DNA from: an uncultured Eggerthella sp.
GTDB lineage: Bacteria > Actinomycetota > Coriobacteriia > Coriobacteriales > Eggerthellaceae
Direction of reading: 5' to 3'
Assembly: GCA_905203045.1 (NCBI GenBank)
Contig: CAJKUH010000007.1
Coordinates: 1 to 64,000 of the forward strand
Length of the DNA stretch: 64,000 bases
This document shows, piece by piece, positions 1 through 8,785 of this stretch; the stretch's first letter is position 1, and each line of letters starts with the position of its first letter. The translations under genes and the position numbers were made by a program. The notes beneath the pieces are model-generated. The model saw nothing but the letters and a program-made list of their open reading frames with translations. It was not told the DNA's origin and searched no databases.

Positions 1-741
1 TTCGAAACCTCTCTTGCCAAGGCGCGCGAAGCAGGCGTTACCGCTCTGTTCGGCGAGAAGTACGGCGATGTGGTGCGCGTGGTGAAGGTCGGCGACTTCT
101 CCAGCGAGCTGTGCGGTGGGTGCCATGTTGCCAACACGGCTGAGATCGGTTTGGTGAAACTCGTTTCCGAAAGCAGTGTTGGCTCCAATCTGCGCCGTAT
201 CGAGGCGCTGACTTCCTACGATGCGCTTGCATACCTGAACGGCTTCGAGTCCCAGATGAAGAACCTCTCTGCCGTTCTGCGCGTTTCTGCAGCCGATGTT
301 CCTGCGCGCGTCGAGGCAAACCTCAAGCAGCTGCGCGAATTGAACGCCAAGCGCAAGGCCAACAAGGCCGCTGCAGTAAGCGGCGATCTGCCCGAGGCGC
401 TTGATCGGTTCACGGTGGGCTCCGACTACCCGGTATTCGTGTATCGCAAGGACGGTCTCGATGCCGGCGGCATGCGCAACTTCTGGGACATCGTCCGTTC
501 GCGCCTTCCCGAAGCGGGCGCCTGCGTTCTGGCATCCGACAATCAGGGCACGCCGATTCTCCTGGCTGCCGGCACCGACGACGCTGTGGAAAAGGGCTTC
601 AACGCCGGTGCGGTTATCAAGCAGATTGCCCGCGAGATCAAGGGCGGCGGCGGTGGCAAGCCCACCATGGCGCAGGCTGGCGGCAAGGATGCTTCCGGCA
701 TCGATGCTGCGCTTGATGCCGCACGCAAGCTGTTTGCCTAA
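1..741 (+). CDS. alaS: Alanyl-tRNA synthetase, C-terminal part (5' end outside window)
   Basis: Only the last 246 codons are visible; the aminoacylation core lies upstream of the window. The editing-domain metal site reads SELCGGCHV with Cys38 and His42 of the visible part; the usual sequence is CGGTH, so an extra Cys stands where Thr is common. The C-Ala domain ends with a Gly-rich stretch and KPTMAQAGG, typical of the tRNA-elbow-binding domain. The enzyme charges tRNA-Ala and removes mischarged Ser or Gly. ruvX follows after 30 bases, the usual alaS-ruvX-mltG neighbourhood. Assignment is secure from the editing signature. Confidence 0.95.
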   Translation, partial: FETSLAKAREAGVTALFGEKYGDVVRVVKVGDFSSELCGGCHVANTAEIGLVKLVSESSVGSNLRRIEALTSYDALAYLNGFESQMKNLSAVLRVSAADVPARVEANLKQLRELNAKRKANKAAAVSGDLPEALDRFTVGSDYPVFVYRKDGLDAGGMRNFWDIVRSRLPEAGACVLASDNQGTPILLAAGTDDAVEKGFNAGAVIKQIAREIKGGGGGKPTMAQAGGKDASGIDAALDAARKLFA

Positions 742-771
742 TAGTAAATAACGGTAGGGAAGGACGCATTC

Positions 772-1215
772 ATGAGGATCATGGCTCTTGACATTGGCAA
801 GGTTCGCTGCGGCATCGCCATCAGCGACCCTCAGGAAAAGATAGCCACGCCTTTATGCGTTCTTCCCACCGAAGAAGTGCGCGCCAACGCTTCCAGCTTC
901 CGCCGCGTGTGCGAAGATTGGGAACCGGAGCTGATCGTGTCGGGCTTGCCGCTCACCATGAGCGGGACCACCGGCCCTCAGGCGCGCTCTATTCGCGAAA
1001 CGGCGCAGCAGGTTGCTTCGACGCTTGGCCTTCCCCTGGAGTTTTCCGATGAAAGGTTAAGCTCGTCGGAAGCTAAGCGCTCTCTTCGTGAACAGGGCTT
1101 TTCCGAAAAGGAAATGCGCGGTAAGGTAGACATGATCGCTGCATCGTTGTTCCTTCAGTCGTGGCTCGATAAGCGTGCGGCTGAATCCCTGAAAGGTGAG
1201 GTCAATGAGTCCTAG
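772..1215 (+). CDS. ruvX: RuvX/YqgF family Holliday junction resolvase-like nuclease
   Basis: A 147-residue protein of the usual YqgF length with an RNase H-like fold. Visible motifs are the N-terminal LDIGKVRCGIAISD with the first catalytic Asp, VSGLPL in the middle, FSDERLSS with an acidic pair, and DMIAASLFLQ near the C terminus with the last catalytic Asp. Family members process Holliday junctions or the 5' end of pre-16S rRNA. The ATG is preceded by AGGGAAGGA. The 3' end overlaps mltG by 11 bases, so the two are probably translationally coupled. Confidence 0.93.
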   Translation: MRIMALDIGKVRCGIAISDPQEKIATPLCVLPTEEVRANASSFRRVCEDWEPELIVSGLPLTMSGTTGPQARSIRETAQQVASTLGLPLEFSDERLSSSEAKRSLREQGFSEKEMRGKVDMIAASLFLQSWLDKRAAESLKGEVNES

Positions 1216-2371
1216 AAAGGTTACCTACTCCAACAAGTCCACGCATGCAGCTCGAGCGGCGCATGCCAGGGGCGAAAAGGAGTTCAGGACATACGACACA
1301 TCGGCCATTCGTCCAAAGAAGTCGAAAGCGCCGTGGATAGCCCTGGTGGCTGCCATCGCCGTTGTGGTGGTTATTATCATTGCGCTGTTCGTCAACACAA
1401 GCTGCGCCGAGGCCGCCAACGACCACTTGGCGCCCGATGGACAGCAAGTCACAGTACAGATTGCCGAAGGTTCTACATTGCCCGTTATCGCAGACAACCT
1501 CTACGATGCGGGCCTTGTCGTTCGTAAGGGCGAATTTACTGCTGCGGTCAATGCGAAGAACGCTGCTTCTTCGCTGCAGTCGGGCGTCTACACGTTCGAA
1601 GGCGGCATGAGCAACGACGACTTGGTGGATGCTCTTGTTGCGGGTCCGGTGGCTAACAAGGCTGCCAACCTGGTGGTTCCCGAAGGCGCTACGCTTTCCA
1701 CTATCGCCAGCGCGGTCGAGTCCGCCTACAACGGCTCCATCACCGCCGACCAGTTCACCAAGGCGGCATCCAATGCCTCGAAATATGCCAAGGACTACCC
1801 GTTTTTGGCTGATGCCGGCAAGAACTCCCTCGAGGGCTTCCTGTTCCCCAAAACCTACGAGCTGATTATCAACGCCAGCGCTGAAGACGTGGTTCGCCAG
1901 ATGCTCGACCAGTACCAGTCGGAAGTGGCCTCGCTTGATTACTCGTACCCGCGCAACAAGGGCATGTCCGACTACGATGCCCTGATCTTGGCCTCAATCG
2001 TGGAAAAGGAGGCAACTGCCGACACGCGTACCAAGGTTGCCGCCGTGTTCTACAATCGCCTGGGCAACCAGGGCGACCCTTCCTATGGCACGTTGGGCAG
2101 CGATGCTACCACGGCCTACGAGGTGGGCGACAATTTGGACAACTACAACTGGTCTACGAAGAGCCCCTACAACACGCGCGTAACCAAGGGTTTGCCGCCA
2201 ACCCCCATCTGCAGCCCCAGCATAGAATCGCTGCAAGCGGTTCTTTCGCCCGAGCAGAACTTTGAGGACTACTACTTCTTCTCGTTCTGGACAAACGACC
2301 AGGGTGGCGTTGACTATTACTTCGACAAGACCTATGACGATCATCAGCGAACCATTTCCGAGCATTCGTAA
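1205..2371 (+). CDS. mltG: Endolytic murein transglycosylase MltG (YceG-like)
   Basis: A 388-residue inner-membrane protein that cleaves nascent glycan strands and limits their length. A basic cytoplasmic N terminus (about 42 residues) is followed by one membrane segment (about 43-64, Ala/Val/Ile-rich) and an extracytoplasmic LysM-like plus catalytic domain. The catalytic motif ILASIVEKEA carries the conserved Glu, and YNTR...GLPPTPICSPS matches the substrate-binding signature. A GTG nine bases upstream is in frame, but the ATG at 1205 has the better spaced AAGGTGAG. It overlaps the end of ruvX. Confidence 0.93.
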   Translation: MSPRKVTYSNKSTHAARAAHARGEKEFRTYDTSAIRPKKSKAPWIALVAAIAVVVVIIIALFVNTSCAEAANDHLAPDGQQVTVQIAEGSTLPVIADNLYDAGLVVRKGEFTAAVNAKNAASSLQSGVYTFEGGMSNDDLVDALVAGPVANKAANLVVPEGATLSTIASAVESAYNGSITADQFTKAASNASKYAKDYPFLADAGKNSLEGFLFPKTYELIINASAEDVVRQMLDQYQSEVASLDYSYPRNKGMSDYDALILASIVEKEATADTRTKVAAVFYNRLGNQGDPSYGTLGSDATTAYEVGDNLDNYNWSTKSPYNTRVTKGLPPTPICSPSIESLQAVLSPEQNFEDYYFFSFWTNDQGGVDYYFDKTYDDHQRTISEHS

Positions 2372-2388
2372 GGGCTATTGAGGTAGTG

Positions 2389-2913
2389 ATGTCTCTTTTC
2401 CAGCCTGAGCGCTATTTTTCGCGTACCAGCGCCATCGACGTTGAAGCCGATATCTTGGGCAAGGGGTTTACCCATGTGCTGCTCGATATCGACAACACCG
2501 TTCTTTCACGTGCCGACCATCAGGTGCCGGCCGATGTGCGTCTTTGGTTGGGGCGCGTGCGCGCCGCCGGCGTCAAGATGTGCTTTCTTTCCAACAACTT
2601 CCATGGAAACGTGTTCGCGTTGGCAAGCGAATTGGGCCTTCCCATTGTGGCCAAGGCTCTGAAGCCTTTGCCCCATGGGTTCGTGATGGCGCGCAACAAG
2701 ATCGGCGGCACGCGTAAGAATACGCTGATGATCGGCGATCAGCTTTCCACCGATGTCGTGGGCGCTCATTTGGCGGGCATGAAGGCATACCTGGTGTGCC
2801 CGCTGGTGGAAGAGGATCTTAAGCACACAATGTTCGTGCGTTCCATCGAACGCGCTTTCATTTCCGACAAAGAACCCGAGGGGGCACGCGCATGCGAAAC
2901 CTTACATTCCTAG
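2389..2913 (+). CDS. yqeG: YqeG family HAD-superfamily phosphatase
   Basis: A 174-residue HAD protein. Motif I is DIDNTV, motif II lies in CFLSNN, and motifs III/IV are represented by a conserved Lys and MIGDQLSTDVVGAHLAGM. Relatives are phosphatidylglycerophosphate phosphatases or phosphatases of unknown substrate. A GTG directly upstream (2386) is in frame, but it sits too close to the TGAGG site; the ATG at 2389 is preferred. In Firmicutes yqeG lies near aroE, and here too an aroE-like gene overlaps its end by 22 bases. Confidence 0.88.
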   Translation: MSLFQPERYFSRTSAIDVEADILGKGFTHVLLDIDNTVLSRADHQVPADVRLWLGRVRAAGVKMCFLSNNFHGNVFALASELGLPIVAKALKPLPHGFVMARNKIGGTRKNTLMIGDQLSTDVVGAHLAGMKAYLVCPLVEEDLKHTMFVRSIERAFISDKEPEGARACETLHS

Positions 2914-3719
2914 CCACGCCGAAGGCGAAGTCCGCTGCGGCGGCGTTTCGTTGTGCGTTCATGCAGGAAACGGCAACGTGGAGCGTGTGCGTGGAGGAAT
3001 GCGAATCGCGTAGCATTGCGGCTGCCTTGCTCTCCGCTGAAAAGAGCCATGCCTTCGTTGCCTCGGCGCCTTTTCGCAGGGTGCTTTTCGAAGCCGGCCA
3101 GGCAAAAGGCGCATCGGCGCGGCTGGCGCAAGGTGCCGATATCCTGTATCGCGGTAAGAAGAACTCCCTTGCAATTAGCCAACTGGGCCGTACGGCGATC
3201 GATGTGATGGAGCAACGCTTCTTGCCGCTGTACGGGGCAAAAGCTGTGGTTTTGGGGTCGGGGAGTGCTGCCCTGGACGTTGCCTACGAATGCTCGCGTG
3301 CGGGTGTTGCCGAGATAACCTTGCTGGGTGCGGAAAAGGAGCGTGCACGCAACAACCTGATTGCGTTCCTGGAAGCGTATGGCAAGGAGCGCACGCAGAT
3401 CATCGATACCGAGCAGAAGCGCGAAGGCCATCTTTCGGCAACGCGTGCCTACGACAACGCTTCGTTTCTGTTCGGCGCCGTTTCCGCAACATCGCGCATT
3501 GCCGCTGCCGATGTGGTTATCTGCGTTGACGATGCGGTTCCCGAAGGGCTGGCGTTCCAGCCGAACCAGATCGTGTGCGACCTCTGCGGAACAACCGATG
3601 CGTTCGAGGCGGCGGCGCAATCTGCTGGATGCGATTTCGTCAGCGCTGCTGAAGCCATGAGCGCATGGGGGAGCGAATGTGCGCATGTGCTGGTAGAATT
3701 CGGTCGCGCCGAGCTGTAA
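2892..3719 (+). CDS. Divergent shikimate dehydrogenase-like Rossmann protein
   Basis: A 275-residue protein in the aroE position of the shikimate operon. The C-terminal half has a clear dinucleotide-binding fold, with VLGSGSAALDVAYECSRAG around residues 117-135, as in AroE. The N-terminal substrate domain is not AroE-like: I do not see the Ser-x-Ser shikimate-binding loop, the VTxPxK catalytic Lys, or the NTDG Asp (the aligned region reads ISQLGRTAID). It may be a degenerate or repurposed AroE paralogue; whether it reduces 3-dehydroshikimate is doubtful. The start is supported by GAGGGGG seven bases upstream and by overlap with yqeG. Confidence 0.65.
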   Translation: MRNLTFLATPKAKSAAAAFRCAFMQETATWSVCVEECESRSIAAALLSAEKSHAFVASAPFRRVLFEAGQAKGASARLAQGADILYRGKKNSLAISQLGRTAIDVMEQRFLPLYGAKAVVLGSGSAALDVAYECSRAGVAEITLLGAEKERARNNLIAFLEAYGKERTQIIDTEQKREGHLSATRAYDNASFLFGAVSATSRIAAADVVICVDDAVPEGLAFQPNQIVCDLCGTTDAFEAAAQSAGCDFVSAAEAMSAWGSECAHVLVEFGRAEL

Positions 3720-3816
3720 CACGCTTACGGGATGCCCTCGCTTTATTTCGATGGAGTAGGGTATGTTTTGCTAAAATCGGTAGCTGATTTATCTATCATC
3801 GAATAAGGAATACACC

Positions 3817-4989
3817 ATGGACTACATAACAGCAGGTGAAAGCCACGGTCCGGTTCTTACCGCCATTGTTTCGGGCGTTCCTGCGGGATTGTCTATTTCC
3901 GAAAAGGGCATCAACGCCGATCTTGCCCGCAGGCAAAGCGGGTATGGCCGCGGCGGAAGGCAGGCTATCGAGAAGGATACGGTTTCCGTTACCTCGGGCG
4001 TGCGTTTCGGCCGCACCATCGGTTCGCCCATCACGCTTTCCGTTGCCAACCGCGACTGGTCGAACTGGACCGAGCGCATGTCGGTGTTCGGCGAGCCTCC
4101 GCAAGACCTGGTACGCGAGGTAACGCCTCGTCCGGGGCATGCCGACCTTCTGGGTGTGCTGAAAAACGACATGGACGACTGCCGTAACATTCTGGAGCGC
4201 TCCAGCGCCCGTGAAACCACGATGCGCGTTGCCGCAGCGGGCATTGCCCGCGAATTCCTGGCAGAGCTGGGCGTTGAGATCTATTCCTACGTTGTTTCCA
4301 TCGGCGACGCGGTCATGGAAGAAGAAGACCCCATGGCTGCTGCCACCACCTACACGCCGCTCGATATCGAGATGAGCGAAGTACGTTGTCCCAGCGAAGA
4401 AGCTTCCGAGCGCATGATGGCCGCCATCGATGCCGCCAAGGAAGCAGGGGACACCTTAGGAGGCGTGTTCCGCGTGGTGGTAAGAGGCCTTCTGCCCGCA
4501 GTGGGCGGCTACGAAACTCCCACCGACCGTCTCACCTCGAAGCTTGGCGGCGCGCTGTTTTCCATCCCTGCCATCAAGGGTGTGGAATTCGGCATCGGCT
4601 TTGAAACCACACGTCGTCCCGGCAGCCAGGTTCACGACGAGATCCTGCTTGACGAAACGGAAGGCTTCGTCCGTGCTTCCAACAACGCCGGCGGCCTTGA
4701 AGGCGGCATGACCACGGGTATGCCGCTGGTGGTTACCGTGGGCATGAAGCCCATTGCAACGCTTACCACGCCGCTTCATACGGTGAACCTGGACACCCTT
4801 GAGGTTGCCGAGGCTTCGAAGGAGCGCAGCGATACCTGCGCCGTTCCCGCTGCTGCCGTAGTGGCGGAATCGGAAGTGGCGATGGTGCTTGCCGACGCGT
4901 ACCTGAAGAAGTTCGGCTGCGACAACATGACCGACATCAAGCAGAACATCGCCTCGTACAAAGAGCGCATCAAGACGATGTCCCGATAG
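3817..4989 (+). CDS. aroC: Chorismate synthase
   Basis: A 390-residue enzyme that converts EPSP to chorismate with reduced FMN, the last step of the shikimate pathway. Signatures seen are GESHGPVLTAIVSG at the N terminus with the catalytic His, a GYGRGGR basic loop, RPGHADL, SSARETTMRVAAAG, and the C-terminal FMN loop GGLEGGMTTG. AAGGAA precedes the ATG. A 97-base gap after the aroE-like gene holds a TAAAAT (3772-3777) that could be a -10 element, so aroCKB may have its own promoter; no good -35 is visible. Confidence 0.96.
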   Translation: MDYITAGESHGPVLTAIVSGVPAGLSISEKGINADLARRQSGYGRGGRQAIEKDTVSVTSGVRFGRTIGSPITLSVANRDWSNWTERMSVFGEPPQDLVREVTPRPGHADLLGVLKNDMDDCRNILERSSARETTMRVAAAGIAREFLAELGVEIYSYVVSIGDAVMEEEDPMAAATTYTPLDIEMSEVRCPSEEASERMMAAIDAAKEAGDTLGGVFRVVVRGLLPAVGGYETPTDRLTSKLGGALFSIPAIKGVEFGIGFETTRRPGSQVHDEILLDETEGFVRASNNAGGLEGGMTTGMPLVVTVGMKPIATLTTPLHTVNLDTLEVAEASKERSDTCAVPAAAVVAESEVAMVLADAYLKKFGCDNMTDIKQNIASYKERIKTMSR

Positions 4990-5012
4990 CGCGCATTGAG
5001 GAGCTTATTTTC

Positions 5013-5579
5013 ATGACAACCCATAACCAAACCCATGCCGGCCAGTACTATCTCACCAAGCCGGTGTTCTTCATCGGCTTCATGGGTGCTGGCAAAACCA
5101 GTATTTCCCAGCAGATTGCCGTTACGTGCGGCGTTGCCTCCATCGACGCAGACGAGTATCTGGAATTCCGCGAAGACCGCATTATCGCCGATATCTTCGC
5201 CGAAGACGGTGAAGAGGCATTCCGCGACATCGAAACGGACGTTCTGCGCGATTTGGTGAAGCGTTCCCCGCGTCTTATCGGCTGCGGCGGCGGCGTGGTA
5301 ACCAAGCGTCCGGAAAACGCCGAGATCATGCGTGAATCCGGTTACGTGGTGTACCTGAAGGTTACTGCCGACGGCGCTGCCGCCCGTATCCCGAACACCG
5401 ATTCCCGTCCTATGTTCAAGAACCTGGAAACGGCTCGTAAGACCATCGTCGAACGTGAGCCCCAGTACGAAGCTGCTGCCCATGTGTCGGTCGACACAGA
5501 AGGCCGCAGCATCCGTGAAGTGGCCGACGAAGTGGTTGAGCGCCTGCTTGAAGCCGGCGTGATGGTTAAGCAGGACTAG
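5013..5579 (+). CDS. aroK: Shikimate kinase
   Basis: A 188-residue P-loop kinase that phosphorylates shikimate at the 3-hydroxyl. Visible motifs are the Walker A loop GFMGAGKTS (about residues 22-30), the shikimate-binding Asp in DADEYLE, EAFRDIE, and the GCGGGVV loop. The lid Arg lies around AARIPNTDSRP. It follows aroC by 23 bases and ends two bases before the aroB ATG, so aroC-aroK-aroB form one transcription unit. Confidence 0.95.
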   Translation: MTTHNQTHAGQYYLTKPVFFIGFMGAGKTSISQQIAVTCGVASIDADEYLEFREDRIIADIFAEDGEEAFRDIETDVLRDLVKRSPRLIGCGGGVVTKRPENAEIMRESGYVVYLKVTADGAAARIPNTDSRPMFKNLETARKTIVEREPQYEAAAHVSVDTEGRSIREVADEVVERLLEAGVMVKQD

Positions 5580-5581
5580 GC

Positions 5582-6679
5582 ATGGCGCGCATCGTTGTTG
5601 ATATTCCCGGCGAACGTGCCTATGACGTGGTTGTCTCGGCGGGAGAACTGGGCGCGTTGGGCGCTGAGATGCGGGCGTTCGATTCGAACCCCAAGGCATT
5701 GGTGATAACCGACACCGAGGTTTCCCCGCGTTACCTTGCGCCTGCCAAGGCATCGCTTGAGCAAGCGGGCTACCGTGTATCGGTTATCACGGTCCCCGCA
5801 GGCGAGACAGCCAAGTCGGTGGCATGCGCTTCCGAGATCTGGCATGCCATGGCCGAATGCGGTCTGAGCCGCGACTCGGTGGTCGTGGCCCTAGGCGGCG
5901 GCGTCGTAGGCGACTTGGCGGGCTTTACCGGCTCTACCTTCATGCGCGGTTTGCGCATCGTGCAGGTTCCCACGACCTTGCTTTCCATGGTCGATTCCTC
6001 GGTTGGCGGCAAAACGGCCATCAACCTGGAATCGGGCAAGAACCTGGTAGGCACGTTCTGCCAACCTTCGCTGGTGTGTGCCGACGTGGCAACGCTTTCC
6101 ACGCTCCCCGAACGCGAATGGGCCTGTGGCTGCGGCGAAATCGCGAAATCGGCCGTCATTGACTCGGAAGAGTTCTTCTTCTGGCTCTACGGCAACGTCG
6201 ATGCCCTTGCTGCGCGCGAGCCCGAGGTGGTGAAGGAAGCCGTGCAACGCTGCGTGGTGTTCAAGGCTTCCGTGGTTGCGCGCGACCAGGAGGAAACCAA
6301 AGGCGTGCGAGAATGCCTGAACTACGGGCATACTTTGGCTCATGCGATAGAAACCGAGGCAGGCTACGGCGTGTACTCGCACGGCCATGCCGTGGCGCAG
6401 GGCATGCGCTTTGCGGCGCGTTTGGCCGTGGCGCACCTGGGCGCTTCGATGGAATTCGTGCAAGCGCAAGATGCCTTGCTCGATGCGCTTGGCTTGCCCG
6501 AGCTGCAGCTGAAGGCCGACCCGGAACGTTTGCTGCACCTTATGAAAGGCGATAAGAAAGTTCGCTCCGGCAAGCTTCGCTTCGTGCTTCCGCGTGCGTG
6601 CGGCGAATGGGAAGTATGCGAGCTTGAAGACAACTTCGTGCTCGAGTACCTTGAAGCGTGGCAGCGCAGCATTGCATAG
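5582..6679 (+). CDS. aroB: 3-Dehydroquinate synthase
   Basis: A 365-residue NAD+- and metal-dependent cyclase that forms 3-dehydroquinate from DAHP, the second shikimate-pathway step. Characteristic sequences are GGGVVGDLAGFTGSTFMRG, QVPTTLLSMVDSSVGGKTAIN, a CGEIAKSAVI segment, NYGHTLAHAIE and HGHAVAQGM, which include the metal-binding Glu and His residues. The gene is two bases downstream of aroK and is followed by a strong terminator, so it closes the operon. Confidence 0.96.
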   Translation: MARIVVDIPGERAYDVVVSAGELGALGAEMRAFDSNPKALVITDTEVSPRYLAPAKASLEQAGYRVSVITVPAGETAKSVACASEIWHAMAECGLSRDSVVVALGGGVVGDLAGFTGSTFMRGLRIVQVPTTLLSMVDSSVGGKTAINLESGKNLVGTFCQPSLVCADVATLSTLPEREWACGCGEIAKSAVIDSEEFFFWLYGNVDALAAREPEVVKEAVQRCVVFKASVVARDQEETKGVRECLNYGHTLAHAIETEAGYGVYSHGHAVAQGMRFAARLAVAHLGASMEFVQAQDALLDALGLPELQLKADPERLLHLMKGDKKVRSGKLRFVLPRACGEWEVCELEDNFVLEYLEAWQRSIA

Positions 6680-6687
6680 ACAATCGG

Positions 6688-6717
6688 AATGGGGCTTTGT
6701 GCCCCGTTCTTTTTTTG
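6688..6717 (+). terminator. Rho-independent terminator after aroB
   Basis: An eight-pair stem (AATGGGGC / GCCCCGTT, one G-T wobble) with loop TTTGT is followed by a run of T residues. It starts nine bases after the aroB stop. Confidence 0.85.
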
Positions 6718-6726
6718 GAAGCGCTG

Positions 6727-6952
6727 CGCGAGGATGCTCGGGTATGCCGTCGCTCGTCCCTCGCTTTCGCTTGTTTCGGTTTTCAAAGAATTGACTTGAA
6801 AATAAGTGGAAGAAACCGCGAAGATCAGCTTGACGCATGATCCAAGGCATCCCTGGATTTCTTGATCAAGTACCTGGGGCGATTTCTTTCAGGCAATTCT
6901 TTGAAAACCGCGCTCCAGAGAGGGACGAGCGACGGCATACCCGAGCATTTGC
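6727..6952. repeat. 226-bp imperfect inverted repeat between aroB and pepP
   Basis: Two arms of about 100 bases face each other. Bases 6734-6762 are the exact reverse complement of 6920-6948 (29 of 29). Bases 6777-6793 are the exact reverse complement of 6894-6910 (17 of 17). Weaker pairing continues inward (AAGAAACCGC near 6810 against GCGATTTCTT near 6880) and outward to GCGC at both ends. The element fills the space between the aroB terminator and the pepP ribosome binding site. It has no convincing gene. It could be a MITE-like insertion or a long transcribed hairpin; no second copy was seen in this window. Confidence 0.85.
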
Positions 6953-6984
6953 GCTTTATCTTTTATTGTCGAAAAGGAGGACTT

Positions 6985-8100
6985 ATGGCACATAATCCCG
7001 AACGTCTTTCCCGTTTGCGTGATGCTATGCGCAAGCAGGGGATAGACGTGCTCTACATTCGCGGGCTTTCCAACATTGCCTGGGCTACGGGCTTCGAGCG
7101 CGTGTTCGACGATGAACCTGCGCACGCCCTGGTGATCGATGCCGAGCACTGCGTGTTGCATACCGATTCGCGTTATTTCGATGCGCTTGCTGCGGCAGCG
7201 CAGGGCACGCAGATCGAAGTGGATGGAAGCCGTCAGGCGCACAGCGCCCTGCTGCGCGTCGCTATCGATGCGGCGAAGGCCCAGGCCGAGCGCGTGCAGG
7301 TTGGCATCGAGGACTCCCTGTCTTTGGCGGAGTTCCGTGCGTTGGAGCGCTCCTTTGCCGACGAGCCGCTCGAGTTCACCGAGCTTTCCGGTTTCGTTGA
7401 AGCGTTGCGCCAGGTGAAAGACGAATCCGAGATTGCCGCCATGAAGAAGGCGCAGAGCATCACCGACGCTGCGTTCGCGAAGATCGTCGAATACATGGAA
7501 CCGGGCATGACCGAACGCGAGGTTCAGCTTCAGCTGGACAGCTATATGTTCGAGGAAGGGGCTGAGGGCTTGGCATTCGGCACCATTGTGGCAACCGGCG
7601 CCCATGCAGCCTCACCCCATGCCATTCCTGGTGAAACCAAACTGGCACCCGGTGATGCGGTGGTGATGGACTTCGGTGCCCGCTATGCCGGGTACTGCTC
7701 GGACATGACCCGCACCGTGTTCGTGGGCCAGCCCTCCGAAGAGGTGTGCCGTGCGTATGCGGCCATTCGCCGCGCCAACGAGGAATGCGAGGCGATGCTG
7801 CGCGCAGGCCTTACCGGCGCCGAGGTGCACGAGCATGCGGAAGCGGTTCTGGAAGAAGAGGGCTTTGGCGGCGCCATGGGGCACTCGCTGGGCCACAGCG
7901 TGGGAATTGACATCCATGAAGCGCCCAACCTCTCGCCGCGCAATCCTTCGAAATTGGAAGCGGGCAACGTGGTTACCGTCGAACCGGGTATCTACCTGCC
8001 GGGCAAATTCGGCATGCGCTTGGAAGATTTCGGCGTGGTTCGTGCGGGATCGTATGAAGCGTTCACACAAAGTACGCATGAGATGATTATCATCTCTTAG
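6985..8100 (+). CDS. pepP: Xaa-Pro aminopeptidase/dipeptidase (M24 family)
   Basis: A 371-residue two-domain metallopeptidase that removes N-terminal residues preceding proline. The creatinase-like N-terminal domain is followed by a pita-bread domain with the metal ligands in VMDFGARYAGYCSDMTR (two Asp), GHSLGHSVGIDIHEAP (His) and TVEPGIYLPG...RLEDFGVV (two Glu). The frame is open upstream to 6862, but that extension reads through the inverted repeat; the ATG at 6985 has a strong AAGGAGG. Its 3' end contains the efp promoter. Confidence 0.92.
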   Translation: MAHNPERLSRLRDAMRKQGIDVLYIRGLSNIAWATGFERVFDDEPAHALVIDAEHCVLHTDSRYFDALAAAAQGTQIEVDGSRQAHSALLRVAIDAAKAQAERVQVGIEDSLSLAEFRALERSFADEPLEFTELSGFVEALRQVKDESEIAAMKKAQSITDAAFAKIVEYMEPGMTEREVQLQLDSYMFEEGAEGLAFGTIVATGAHAASPHAIPGETKLAPGDAVVMDFGARYAGYCSDMTRTVFVGQPSEEVCRAYAAIRRANEECEAMLRAGLTGAEVHEHAEAVLEEEGFGGAMGHSLGHSVGIDIHEAPNLSPRNPSKLEAGNVVTVEPGIYLPGKFGMRLEDFGVVRAGSYEAFTQSTHEMIIIS

Positions 8101-8115
8101 CTTTCTGGGTATAAT
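8087..8115 (+). promoter_or_regulatory. Promoter of efp
   Basis: TTATCA (8087-8092) and a perfect TATAAT (8110-8115) are separated by 17 bases. The -35 lies inside the last codons of pepP, giving a leader of about 40 bases before the efp GTG. Confidence 0.75.
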
Positions 8116-8159
8116 GTAAAGGTTAATTTTGCAATTGTTCATTTTCGAAGGAGCATAAC

Positions 8160-8720
8160 GTGGCAATCTCTACCGCCGATTTCCGTAACGGCATGTGCAT
8201 CGAGTACAACAACAAGCTCTGTGTCATTGTCGAATTCCAGCATGTAAAGCCTGGCAAGGGCGGTGCATTCGTTCGCACCAAGCTCCGCGACATCAAGACC
8301 GGTCGCGTGGTTGACTACACCTTCAATGCAGGCACCAAGTTCGATTCCGTTCGTCTTGAAACCAAGAAGATGCAGTTCCTCTACAGCGACGGCACCGACT
8401 TTAACTTCATGGACACCAACACCTACGAGCAGCTTGCCATCCCTGCCGACGTTGTGGGATCTGCTGCCAACTGGCTGAAGGAAAACGACGAGGCTACCCT
8501 CATGTACGCTGGCGACGAGCTCATCAGCATCGAGCCTCCCATGTTCGTAGAGCTCGAGGTTACCGAAACCGAGCCTGGCTTCAAGGGCGACACCGCAACC
8601 AACACCACCAAGCCCGCAACGCTCGAAACCGGCGTTACCATTCAGGTTCCCACCTTTGTTGAAATCGGCGACGTGCTGCAGATCGACAGCCGTGACGGCC
8701 GCTTCGTTAAGCGCGTCTAG
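8160..8720 (+). CDS. efp: Elongation factor P
   Basis: A 186-residue, three-domain protein that relieves ribosome stalling at polyproline stretches. The KOW-like domain I carries the loop VKPGKGGAFVRTKL with Lys33 at the tip, where many bacteria place a modification. Domains II and III follow with KKMQFLYSDG and the C-terminal IQVPTFVEIGD...DSRDGRFVKRV. The GTG start has GAAGGAG nine bases away. The gene is flanked by its own promoter and terminator and is probably monocistronic. Confidence 0.96.
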   Translation: MAISTADFRNGMCIEYNNKLCVIVEFQHVKPGKGGAFVRTKLRDIKTGRVVDYTFNAGTKFDSVRLETKKMQFLYSDGTDFNFMDTNTYEQLAIPADVVGSAANWLKENDEATLMYAGDELISIEPPMFVELEVTETEPGFKGDTATNTTKPATLETGVTIQVPTFVEIGDVLQIDSRDGRFVKRV

Positions 8721-8756
8721 TGCTATATGTGTCTTAACTGAAAACTCTTTTGGCAA

Positions 8757-8785
8757 CGGGGCGCTTTGGGCGCCCCGTGCTTTAT
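8757..8785 (+). terminator. Terminator after efp
   Basis: A perfect eight-pair stem CGGGGCGC / GCGCCCCG with loop TTTGG is followed by TGCTTTATACTT, a moderate T-rich tail. Confidence 0.7.

Noticed and set aside
4776..5753. Antisense open frame of 325 codons over aroC, aroK and aroB
   Set aside because: No ribosome binding site, no recognisable domain, and it lies entirely on well-conserved sense genes.
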